This document shows positions 1-8,511 of a DNA stretch of 12,669 bases, piece by piece. The translations under genes were made by a program, and so were the position numbers. Every line of letters starts with the position of its first letter. The first letter of the stretch is position 1. Under the pieces are notes generated by a model. That model made no database searches, was not told the DNA's origin, and saw only the letters and a program-made list of their open reading frames with translations. Location: positions 1 through 12,669 of the forward strand of contig NW_020312318.1 of NCBI RefSeq assembly GCF_002999335.1, in the 5' to 3' direction. Source of the DNA: Cyclospora cayetanensis (Eukaryota > Apicomplexa > Conoidasida > Eucoccidiorida > Eimeriidae).

Positions 1-499
1 AATCATGTCCAAGTATTAATTTTTGGTTCACACAAGAAGACTCATCACAGCAATTGAGGGTTTCGAGTTCGAAAAGCCTATCGAGGAGGCGCTTCGATGC
101 CGCCACCCCTCCTCCCTGCTGCTGATGTCAGGGGCGGAGCCCTTAAGTTCAAATTTCTGTTGTGATTGCCGAGACAAACGGAAGAATCGCGGCCCCTAGC
201 AACAAGGACCAGATGCACAGAAACACAATTATGTTCAGATTCTGCCAGCGAGCAGTGGCAGGTGTTTCGTTGTCTCACATGGCAGTGATATACAGTGAGT
301 CCAGCGCGGTGCGGAAGAGCACGAGTAACGGCATCGCTGGCCTCTTTTTCGGCAATACACCTTTTCCTCCATCCTGGCGAGGGATGTAAGCTTGTGCACT
401 TGTGTGGAAGCATCCACACAGTCCTGTACATACGGGACTAGTTACCATGTGAATTCATGTGCATTACGAAACTGTCGTTTCGTTCGCATCCTCCAGGAG
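1..499. repeat. Left arm of ~500-bp inverted repeat
   Basis: This segment is the reverse complement of 12170-12669. Hand alignment gives 14 substitutions (12 of them transitions) and a 1-bp indel near 370, about 97% identity. Homology stops sharply after 499 and reaches base 1 with mismatches only at positions 1 and 7 of the outermost bases, so the repeat may continue outside the window. The arm holds no convincing gene. The open frames on either strand lack an ATG or lose their frame between the two copies. At its inner end it carries a short copy of the 3' end of the Nudix gene. Confidence 0.95.
464..499 (-). pseudogene. Detached 3'-end fragment of the Nudix gene
   Basis: Read on the minus strand, these 36 bases encode eleven residues, LLEDANETTVS, followed by TAA. 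The intact Nudix gene ends LLEGANETTVS and TAA at 12170-12205. One base differs and changes Gly to Asp. Homology ends at this point, so no other part of the gene is present on the left. It is a passenger in the inverted repeat and not a functional gene. The direction of copying, from the right-hand gene to the left arm, is inferred from the right copy being attached to a complete ORF. Confidence 0.8.
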
Positions 500-1121
500 G
501 AGTTCGAGCAATAGCATTGAGACCCACTTATAAGGTCTGGGGCATTGCACTGTGTTTTTAGAAATCCCACTACAGCCAGGAGCGTGTACTGTGCGATCCA
601 TCAATAGAATACGCCCATAGCACAACTTTTATTTGCACAATATCTGGTGGTACACTAAAACTGCGTTGTGGCTAAGGACACATTTGAGGGGTCAAATTCA
701 TGCAGGCACTGCCGAAGAAGACTGAGTGGGGTTAGCTGTTCTTATTGCACATCTTGCCGTTTGAGAAAACCAGCTTCATTCTCACGCTTCCGCCACCTCT
801 TTTCCTGACTCCTGTTGTCGGCAGAAAACTTTCAGAATTTTCGCTCACAAGCTCTCCGAAAGTGCCTTTGGCAGACTGTATCTGTTCGTTCACCTGGAAT
901 GGCCCTAGAGCATTTCGTTCATCGCCTATTCAAATTGTACTCAGAACAAGCCCCCTACTCCGTTCTAAGGTGCTAGATGGGTGTTGTTCCCGTGTTTCCT
1001 ATACGACAGCTTGGTGGGCTTTGCCTTGGAGATGACTGCGCTCTCGAACTCGCCGCGTCTCACTCGAGATGACACAGAAAACAAGCGGCACATGGAGCAA
1101 TAAAGTACAGCGCCTCTGAAC
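500..1121. other. Intergenic stretch, no feature recognised
   Basis: Unique-looking sequence between the inverted-repeat arm and the ORF at 1122. The only sizeable open frame (plus strand 745-1035) has no ATG and no recognisable motif. There are no trinucleotide runs or microsatellites, in contrast with the rest of the window. The stretch may include distal 3' flank of the minus-strand reductase gene. Confidence 0.6.
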
Positions 1122-1625
1122 TTGGAGCCACGCTCTACACATCACAGCGGAGCCAAGAACCTCCACGCAGGGGGCTTCATCATCCTCAGCGTCTTGGTCG
1201 TATACTCAGTGCACTTCATGGCATATTCCCTCTCATACACTCCCCGAATTGCCGCATTCTCAGCTTCTGCGTTTAACGTGCTAGCAGGACGCGCAGGCCT
1301 TGCGCAACACTACACACACGGCCTTAATGCTAGCACCCCTAAGGTAGCCATACACCGTGAAACTAGCCAGCAGGTAACTAGAGGCTGCGAATCCGACATG
1401 CATGCACTTGCCGTATCCGCCAGCTGCGTTGGTTGGGCAAAAGTCCCCAAACTAAAGTGCCAGACGTCCCTGCTCCCTCCAGAGATCTGTAACTCGACGA
1501 ATTCGCACACAGATCAACATGAGCCAGAGCCAACCAGAAGGCGTGTTTCGGGGGAAGACAAAAGGCTTCTAGACAAGCGTATTAGCAATTGCGCGGCTAA
1601 GCACTACGCGATCCGCCAAGCGTAG
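1122..1625 (+). CDS. Unrecognised open frame with one hydrophobic segment (doubtful gene)
   Basis: This is a 167-codon open frame ending in TAG. It opens with TTG just after an in-frame TAA. The first ATG is about 33 codons in and would leave roughly 135 residues. The part before that ATG includes a hydrophobic run (GGFIILSVLVVYSVHFMAY) that could be a membrane helix if it belongs to a spliced exon. The C-terminal third is polar and charged. I recognise no family. It lacks the CAG-type runs of the neighbouring genes and lies tail-to-tail with the reductase gene. It could be an exon, a small unique gene or a chance ORF. Confidence 0.2.
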   Translation: MEPRSTHHSGAKNLHAGGFIILSVLVVYSVHFMAYSLSYTPRIAAFSASAFNVLAGRAGLAQHYTHGLNASTPKVAIHRETSQQVTRGCESDMHALAVSASCVGWAKVPKLKCQTSLLPPEICNSTNSHTDQHEPEPTRRRVSGEDKRLLDKRISNCAAKHYAIRQA

Positions 1626-1856
1626 AGATTTTTCAAGTATGCTCAACAGCCCGAGTCATTCTCCTACAGTCGCCCGCTACACGCGTCGCATCCGCAGGTA
1701 TTGCCTGTGGAAGTTTCCAGCAGCAGCTGCAGTCCCCGTGTTTTTTGCTTGTGCGCATGAGTGAGTTTCGCTTCGGGTGGAACGCGTGAGACACAAACTT
1801 GAAAGCAGCAAGACCAATCAAAACCAATTGCTAGTGTTGCTACACGCAGAGACGTT
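1626..1856. other. 3' flank of the TAH18-like gene
   Basis: This stretch follows the reductase stop codon on the minus strand and probably contains its 3' untranslated region. I see no clear AATAAA close to the stop and no ORF with support. Confidence 0.45.
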
Positions 1857-4369
1857 TCACTGCCATGTGTCCCGCCAGTACCTCCCGTGTTTTTTCTTAT
1901 ATTGCAGCAGCTGCTGTGCGTGCTGCGGCGACAGCTGCTCCTGCTCTTGCAACAGCGCCAACAGCTCAGACTCGACTTGAGACGGCATTGGGTGTGCATT
2001 ACCGCACACCAGAATGCAGCCCTCTGCATCCAGTAGCAGCGAGGTAACCTGCAGCAACAGCAAAAGCGAAGCGTTCTACTTGCGGCAGCCGTCCGTTGCA
2101 GCAGCACCCTGAAGCGTCGCGTCTTTCAGACTCAGAAGCCTCCTCCTGGGAGGTAAGGGTGCAACAACAGCAGACGGAACCACGACTCGCTAACCTACCT
2201 CCTTCGCATGCATGCGCAGTAAGTCCTGGACATACACCTTGCCCATATCCGTGTGCCTCTGCAAGAAGCCTCCGCCATACAGCGCAGCCCTCGCGTTGTC
2301 GCTTGCGCTGCGGCTGGCGCTGCTCCAGCTGCTGCACGTGCGGGAAAATGCAACAAACGTTTGCAGCCACGCCGCATACGTGCACCACTCATCCCCGAAT
2401 AAAAAGTCTTTCTGCTCATTTCTGAAGCCTAAAAATAATAAATCCCGCTTTTGTAGCGGTCCTTCCTGCTGCCTTCGCTGCACACAATGACGGTACTGCA
2501 CAAGCGCACGAATGGGTGCCACACCCGTTCCAGTGGCAATGAGCAACCATCGAGAGGAGGCATGCAAGAATGCAGCCGGGAGCGCCGAGGGCTGTATGTA
2601 CACTGGAAGCAGACTTCCAACCTGCGGAAAAAACCGCAAAGCATGAGAAATTCCGACTAAAGCAACGTCGGCTTGAAGGGGAGTTCGCAAGCGGCTCATG
2701 CCAGCGCCAGCAGCAGCCCAGACAGCGGAGACGACTGAGATTTTTGTCACTTTTTGCACTCAGATGCCGCGGCACTCGCACATACATGCAAAATCACCGC
2801 AACCTTGGTAAAAGCGATCAGGCGTGTATATAATGCATTCTCCGCACAGGTTTACGCGCAAGCAGGCGTGTATGCTGCCGAAAGAAAGAGATGCCACGCC
2901 ATGAAAGGTGCAAGAAATGACGAATCACCAGCTGTACAACACAGCTGCCTGTAGAACGTCATGCCACATGGGTAACAGCAAGCCATGTCGGTGACATCAC
3001 GACATATGGGTAGCTTTCTGCTGTATGAATATACAGAACAGAGGGTGAAGGGTGCCCCCTCCCTCGGTGCAGTGTTTGTCTTTGTCTTGGGGAGGCCTAC
3101 TTGGGCATGGAGGAGGTGTTGGCTACAGACTCCAAAACACTTTCTCAAATTAGATGTTTCGTGCTCGACAAGCGCCACGCACAGATCCACAACCACATGC
3201 TGCTGCTTGGACTGTCGCTCAAGAAGAGTTGCGGCGGCAAGAGAACGCATGCGGTTGGCTGTTTCTTCGGTGACAAGTAGATTCAGCAGCGAGGAGGTGC
3301 CCCCCCCCAAAAAAAGGGCAGATCCGAGCAGCAGCAGCGCAGCTGCTGCTGGCACTGCAGCTGCATCACCTGCAGCTGCCAACCCTGCTTGATCGCCAAC
3401 AGATCCCTCGTGCACTGCGACTGCTGCCGACACTGGTGGAGAGGTGTCTGTTGCAGCCAGGTCGCCTTCTGCAGCAGATCGCTGTATCCAACTGGCAACA
3501 GAATACTTCCTTGCCTCCAAAGGCAGCATAGTGCTGCAGAGTCTGTCGAGGGGCAGCAGCGGCGCTGCCGTAGCTGCTGCTGCTGCTGTTGTAGTTGGTG
3601 TACAGTCGGCAGCAGACGCAGGCGGCTCATGAATGCAGAAATCCCAGAACGCGTCTGCAACGTCTCTCCGCTGATCTCGGCAGTACGCGAAAAACTCGTC
3701 TTTGCCTTCCTGAAAAGAGGAAAATAAAACACCCCTCACATAACAAGCCGAAAGCGAGGCCCCTTGCCTCCCAAAAGAAGAATCGCCTCTCGCGCATTCA
3801 AAAAACCAAGTCGCTCGTGCAGCGGTGCATCATGTCTCTCTCTCCGCCAGGAACGCAGAGAGGTCAGCATACTACGGAGTTTAGCCAAGCCTAGCACAGC
3901 ACAGCCCATGCTCACTAGCGTCCTGCTTGCGAAATGCTGCAGCTTTTGCCGTAATTCTTCGTTCGTCAGAAAGGCGGAGAGAAGCAAGAGCAGCACGCGC
4001 GAAGGCTGCGCCGTGATGTCTAGATAGCGAGCGAAAAGCTCGACAGCAGACACTACCACGGAGAATTTTTGGATGGTTGGTGGGGAGGAGGAGGCGGAGG
4101 ACGCAGCAGCGGCTAATGCTGAAGACGGTGCAGATGCTGCACTGGAAATGCGAAGATAGGCGCTGGGGTCGAGTCGAATGGCTCGCAAGAATTGCAGAAC
4201 GCGGCGGTGCTGTACCTCAGGATACACTGCAACGGCGGCTCCTGGAGGGGGGCAGTCGGTAATAGGCAGCAGCAGCTGCACAAACACCGGCACACAGCAA
4301 AACAAACCAAGAGAAGAGATAGACAAGTAGAGATAGATAGAGAGAGAGAGAAAGAGAGAGAGATAGATC

Positions 4370-4405
<36 letters not shown>

Positions 4406-7400
4406 CAGAGAGAGACAGAGAGAGAGACAGACAGAGAGAGAGACAGAGAGAGAAAGAGATGCAGTCTCAACAAGCAACCTCTCGGCAGCACAGAGCACAT
4501 GGGGTGCACGAGTCAGACGGAAGGTGATCTCACACCAGCAACTAACACTGGATCCGTTTACTAGCGTTGCACACAAAAACTGCATCATGGCGTTCTAGGC
4601 TAGTGAGAAAGCGAAGGCACTAGCGGCTGCACCGAGGGTCATACAAACAGCAGCAGCTACGCCTGCTGCTGCTGTCGCCGTATCTGTGCGTGGAAATATA
4701 GATATATATATATATACATATATATATAGACAAATGTATATATATAGACTTATATATATATATATATATAGACATATATATATATATATGTATACATATA
4801 CATACATACAGAGACCTATGTACATCTTTACATAGATACATATAAAGCTATCTATATGGACACTGAAAATTATAAATGTAGATAAAACTACATATCTATC
4901 TCTATATACATATACATAGAGACAGATAAAATATATATATATATATATATAAACCTATGTGTGCAAGTAGTATACCTTGAGATGTTGAATGACTTGAAAA
5001 TGGTCGGGACTAGTGATGCGCCTGCTGCTGATCACTTGTGCGAAAAGGAGATTCTGATGGTGCTGCTGCTGAAGTTGTTGGTGAGGAAGACGGCCTTGGA
5101 GAAAGGCTACGCGCTGAATCAGCGGCATCAAATCTACAGAATCGGAGGTAGCGGGGGTAGCTGCAGCGCTTCTTGCGGAGGCTTCTCTCGCTGCGAAGTC
5201 GCATGCAACTTGGCGAGCCAGCAGCTCGACCTTGTAAAGCGGCGACGGCAGCCACACATCCCCCTCTGCAGATTGAGGTGTCCATACACCGCGTGCGTCA
5301 TCGCTGAAGAGGTGAGGGGCTTGCTGCGGCAGCTGCTGCAGCAGCAGCAGCAGCCAAGGATCGAGCTCCCCCTCGTATCCAAAGTCGTGTTGTTCGTCGC
5401 CTAATCCTAGTCTGAGTGTACAGACAGCCGGAAGAAAACAGCAACAAAGCGCGCAAACATTTGAAGCCGCAGCGGTCAACCCATTCAAGAAAAGAAGCCG
5501 CACGCCATTGGATAACAAACTCTGAATTGCTGCATCCGCGCGAACTGACGACAGCAGCAGCCAGAGCAGCCCTTAAAAATACATACATACATGCATATAC
5601 ATATGCACGTCCATATACACATACATATACACACATATATATATATATATACATACATATACACACACATATATATATATATACATACATATACACACAT
5701 ATATATATACACATACATATACACATACATATACACACACACATATATATATATATATCCATATACACATACATATATACGCCTATATGTATATATATAT
5801 GTAGATCCATAGACACATACACATACACGTGCATATATAGAGAGCTTTGCACGATGGCGAGCAGTGCAGACGGCGTAGATAACGGCTGGCTTCCAATGCC
5901 ACAGGAGCACCGCGCCTTTTGAACGGCAGGCAAGCTGTGACTGATTCGCTTACCTGCATATCGGTTGAGCTCCCAGTTGCTCGAAGCGGCGAGCAACTTT
6001 GAGGGCTGCGAAATTGAATTCGACGTATCTTCGATCGCCTAATCCGAAAACTGCGAACCTGCACGGCGCAGAAACAGACATCCGTGAGCCTTAGAGCGTT
6101 TAGGGACTGAAGAGCGCAGCGCGATCCTTACACGCACCATGCCGCCGCGAGAATCTTAACGTGACTCCAGGCAGAATGCAAAAAGAATGAAGACTTTTAT
6201 AGGGGGATGGCTAAGCCTTAACGGACTGAATCCAGGAGAGGTGATCGGAGGGCAAGTGCGCCTCTAAAAGGCCACGCCAAATGTCTTTCATCGAATCTGG
6301 AATATCTCCGTATCCTGCAGCAGCGCAAACAGCGGCAGGCACTAGACAAATAACAGGCGAGCAGCGATGTTTGCATGCATGCATGCATGCAAACATCGCA
6401 GGAGTCCAACAAAAAGATGCCGCCACGGCCGAGGAGTTCCTGCGCCACGTTTGCCAGAAAAGGCGCGGCAACGGCATCCACATACAAACCTTCCTTACGG
6501 AAAAGCGCTTCATCATCATCATTATTATCATCATCATTATCATCAGCATCATCTTTATCATCAGCAACATCATTATCATCATCATTATCATCAGCATCAT
6601 CATCATCATCATTATTATCATCATCATTATCATCAGCATCATTATTATCATGATTATCAGCATCATCATTATCATCATCAACATTATCAGCAACATCATT
6701 AACATCATCATCATTATCATTATCATCATCAAGAGCATCATCATCATCATCATCATTATCATCAGCATCATCATCATCATCATTATTATCATTATTATCA
6801 GCAACATCATTATCATCATTATTATCATTATTATCAGCATCATCATTATCATCATCAACATTATCACTATCATCATCAACATTATCACTATCATCATTAT
6901 CATCATCAGCAGCAGCATCAGCCGCGCATACCAGTCGTAGAAACGACAAGCACAAGAACAGCCTTCGCGTCCTTTTGCTGCTGTCTAAGGCGCGCATGCT
7001 GCTGCAGCACTTGAGGCCACCCCGCAGCGAAGGGCAGCAGCAGCGGCGGCTGCTGTAGCGGCAGCATGCGCTGCACTTCCCTCCAGATGTCTGCTGCCGC
7101 TGCGGCTGCATTCCCAGTTTGCGTTGCATACAACACCATAAGAGGAAACGGACTGCACCTCGCACCGTCCTTGCATGTTTCTCTAGCGTTCTCCCTCGCG
7201 TCTAACGCTGAGGCATCTGCTGCTTCTGCTGCATCTGCTGCTTCTGCTGCATCTGAAGCAGCGGCAGCACGCGCACACACAGCAGGAGCCTTTAGGCCGT
7301 CTGCTGCTGGTGCTGACGTTGGAACTGCTGTCGGTAATCTCTTTCCAGCTGCAGGCTGGAGATGCCGCGGAGAAGTGCGAGCTGCCGCGGCTATTGTTGA

Positions 7401-7649
7401 ATCTCTCGAAGGTGCTGTCGCTGCTGCAGCTTCGCGCATGCGAAGAGGCTGTTCAGACACCGTACGAAGCCACGATGCTGCAGGCGAACCCCCGGCGAAA
7501 GGCCTCCGCGCGACGTCCGTACAGGCGGCTGAAATAGCAGCCTCCTCTCCCACTGATGCATCATCGCAACCATCACCAGACACCGAAGAAAGTGCTGCAC
7601 GTGCAACCTGAAGCAGCGCAGCAGCAGCAGCAGAAGCAGCATCACACAT
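1857..7649 (-). CDS. TAH18: NADPH-dependent diflavin oxidoreductase, TAH18/NDOR1 family (nine exons)
   Basis: The family carries electrons from NADPH via FAD and FMN to Dre2/anamorsin in cytosolic Fe-S cluster assembly. Exons read from the sequence (minus strand): 7649-6932, 6314-6227, 6058-5954, 5411-4976, 4528-4499 (or to 4472), 4275-3916, 3709-3101, 2621-2199, 2048-1857. All introns are GT-AG and the phases join to give 986 residues. Residues 1-168 are an Ala-rich extension. The flavodoxin domain spans about 169-330, with the FMN loop TQTGN at 176-180, STTGYGD at 237-243 and FAVFGLGD at 270-277. The FAD-binding domain includes RKYS at 646-649. The NADP-binding domain has GTGVAP at 813-818, FLGFRNEQKDF near 846-856 and CGN at 938-940. 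The protein ends DTWQ, with the family's near-terminal Trp. Human NDOR1 has about 597 residues. The excess is the N-terminal extension plus low-complexity inserts. The order of domains and the motif spacing favour NDOR1 over cytochrome P450 reductase, and there is no N-terminal membrane anchor. The intron-2 donor (GTCCGT), the exon-5 end and the start codon are least certain. ATG 7649 follows an in-frame TAG; an internal Met lies at 171. Confidence 0.9.
2049..2198 (-). other. Intron 8 of the TAH18-like gene
   Basis: The donor GAG|GTAGGT is followed three bases later by an in-frame stop. The acceptor GCTGCAG|GTT sits after a pyrimidine-rich run. Removal joins phase 0 to phase 0 between the part of the NADP-binding domain ending MHAKE and the exon that begins VTSLLLDAEG, as in NDOR1 homologues. 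Confidence 0.85.
2622..3100 (-). other. Intron 7 of the TAH18-like gene
   Basis: A 479-bp intron between CAA|GTAGGC and TTTTTTCCGCAG|GTT, phase 0. It contains no microsatellite or coding block that I can support. Translated frames across it lose all resemblance to the reductase, which returns immediately at VGSLLPVYIQPS. Confidence 0.85.
3298..3317. repeat. Adjacent poly-C and poly-A homopolymers inside exon 7
   Basis: A C run followed directly by an A run lies in the low-complexity insertion of exon 7, where the minus-strand frame reads ALFLGGGTS. The frame is intact as given. The tract is prone to slippage, so sequencing or polymerase errors here would break the gene. Confidence 0.7.
4318..4460. 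repeat. Compound GA / TA / GA microsatellite in intron 5
   Basis: An AG-rich run with scattered AGAT and ACAG variants is interrupted at about 4370-4388 by an alternating TA run and then resumes. In the sense of the reductase gene it is a long CT-rich pyrimidine tract about 40-180 bases upstream of the exon-6 acceptor at 4276, where it may act as an extended polypyrimidine tract. Confidence 0.9.
4694..4952. repeat. TA-dinucleotide rich tract in intron 4
   Basis: Repeated TATATA blocks with interspersed GACA, TACA and AGAC units fill about 4694-4815. A second pure AT run lies at about 4930-4951. The whole lies within the 447-bp intron 4 (4529-4975) of the reductase gene and starts about 24 bases from its donor site. 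Confidence 0.9.
5576..5838. repeat. TA/CA (CATATA, CACATA) microsatellite in intron 3
   Basis: Alternating purine-pyrimidine sequence made of ACATAC, ACACAT and long TATATA blocks occupies roughly half of the 542-bp intron 3 (5412-5953) of the reductase gene. Open frames of Tyr/Ile/Val or Thr/His/Ile across it are repeat artefacts. Confidence 0.92.
6364..6399. repeat. Perfect 36-bp palindrome with a (GCAT)n core
   Basis: Nine-base arms GCGATGTTT and AAACATCGC flank four GCAT units plus GC. The 36 bases equal their own reverse complement without a mismatch, and the symmetry breaks at the next base on each side. It lies in intron 1 of the reductase gene, about 49 bases before the acceptor in the sense direction. 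The core contains overlapping TGCATGCA, a motif known as an ApiAP2-factor binding site in apicomplexan parasites. A regulatory or structural role here is inference. Confidence 0.85.
6509..6914. repeat. ~400-bp ATC/ATT trinucleotide tract in intron 1
   Basis: The plus strand reads mainly ATC and ATT with occasional AGC, AAC and ACT units, giving GAT/AAT/GCT on the sense strand of the reductase gene. It lies wholly within the 617-bp intron 1 (6315-6931). Several frames stay open through it (poly-Ile, Asp/Asn or Met). The frame entering from exon 1 stops at a TGA nine bases past the donor, so the tract is not translated as a continuation of the reductase. Confidence 0.93.
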
Positions 7650-8213
7650 GTCGCTCTAGTGGCAATTCCTGTAGAACTAGCCCTCTTGCAGACGACGATG
7701 CTGCTGCGAAGGTCACGCTTCGTGAGAGAAGACAGCGCATGCAGGTGATGCACACGACACCTCAACACAGCAAACGGCCAGGAAAGGCAGTCATAGCAGA
7801 TGCGTGCCTGCAGCAGCAGCCGCAAGAACTGCAGCCGGTGCGGCTGCAGAATCGACAGCTCCCGCCTCGGAAAGAGAGAGCTGCAGCAGGCAGGAGGCGA
7901 GAGAAGGCTGCTGGAGAAAAGACGTGCGGAGGCATCCTTTGCGCGGCGCTCTCGCGTGGCAGCGAGGCATGTGAATGAAGCAGCTTCTCCGGAGCAGTCA
8001 GAGGAAACAAAGCAGCAGAGAAAAACTCAGCCCCTCCTGGTTGCTGCAGCTGTAGCAGCTGCCAAGAGGAACGCCAGACCCCCCGAAGCACGTGACATGC
8101 ATGTACACCACACCTCCACGAGAGGTCACCCTGCCAAACCACGATGGAAAGCTCTCTGCCAGTTTGGCTTCTGTAGAATGCAGCGACGCTGCAGCTGCTG
8201 AAGGACGGAGCAC
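7650..8213. other. Upstream region of the TAH18-like gene; possible end of the preceding gene
   Basis: The stretch probably contains the promoter and 5' leader of the minus-strand reductase and the 3' part of the unrecognised gene before it. It is rich in CAG/CTG. A minus-strand frame is open over much of it (down to 7762) without recognisable motifs. A second minus-strand frame ending at 7998 reads EAKLAESFPSWFGRV after a possible acceptor at 8171. The implied intron would be only 43 bases, so I do not assert it. Confidence 0.4.
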
Positions 8214-8501
8214 CTTTATTTTCCAGTGCCCTTTGCAACAGCAGCGGCAAAAAGCGCCGGCGGCTGTTGGCAACAACAGCCGAATCTGCTGCTGAATCTG
8301 CTGCAGCTCTTAGTGAGGCAGCAGCACCCTCAACAGACAGCCGTTTCCTCTTCTTAGCATGACGAAGGGCAGCCTGGCACGCATTGCTACGGGCAGAACC
8401 GCTTTTGCCGCTAGGGGTGTGTCTCTGCGGCAGACACGACACTGCAGCTAAAGACTGCTGCTGCTGATGATGAGGATGCTGTGCAGCAAAAATCGCCAAA
8501 C
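8214..8501 (-). CDS. Possible exon, basic with nuclear-localisation-like KKRKR (unrecognised gene)
   Basis: This is an open minus-strand block between a possible acceptor (AAATAG|GT) and a possible donor (AAAG|GTGCTC). It reads HPHHQQQQ, then AKKRKRLSVEG, an Ala-rich stretch and SRRRFLPLLLQRALENK. The lysine/arginine cluster resembles a nuclear localisation signal. It shares a frame with the block at 8512-9023, from which it is separated by a TGA and a TAG. I do not recognise a domain. It may be a late exon of the same gene. Confidence 0.25.
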
Positions 8502-8511
8502 CTATTTGATC

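Noticed and set aside
60..85. GTTTCGAGTTCGAAA looked like a tRNA T-arm.
   Set aside because: No matching acceptor, D-arm or anticodon arm at the required spacing.
162..389. Open frame shared by both inverted-repeat arms (MIAETNG- in each).
   Set aside because: It starts with GTG, its length differs between arms because of a 1-bp indel, and it is antisense to the Nudix 3' flank. No sign of selection on the frame.
78..431. 117-codon minus-strand frame in the left arm.
   Set aside because: In the right arm the matching frame is cut by a TGA after HCHVRQ, so it is not conserved even between these close copies.
5298..5996. Frames rich in Tyr, Val, Cys and Ile over the TA/CA tract (both strands).
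   Set aside because: Repeat artefacts in intron 3; no continuity with the flavodoxin exons.
6211..7165. Long minus-strand frames rich in Asp/Asn or Met/Ile across the ATC tract.
   Set aside because: They are translations of the trinucleotide repeat. The reductase motifs join cleanly when this stretch is removed as an intron, and the entering frame stops at once.
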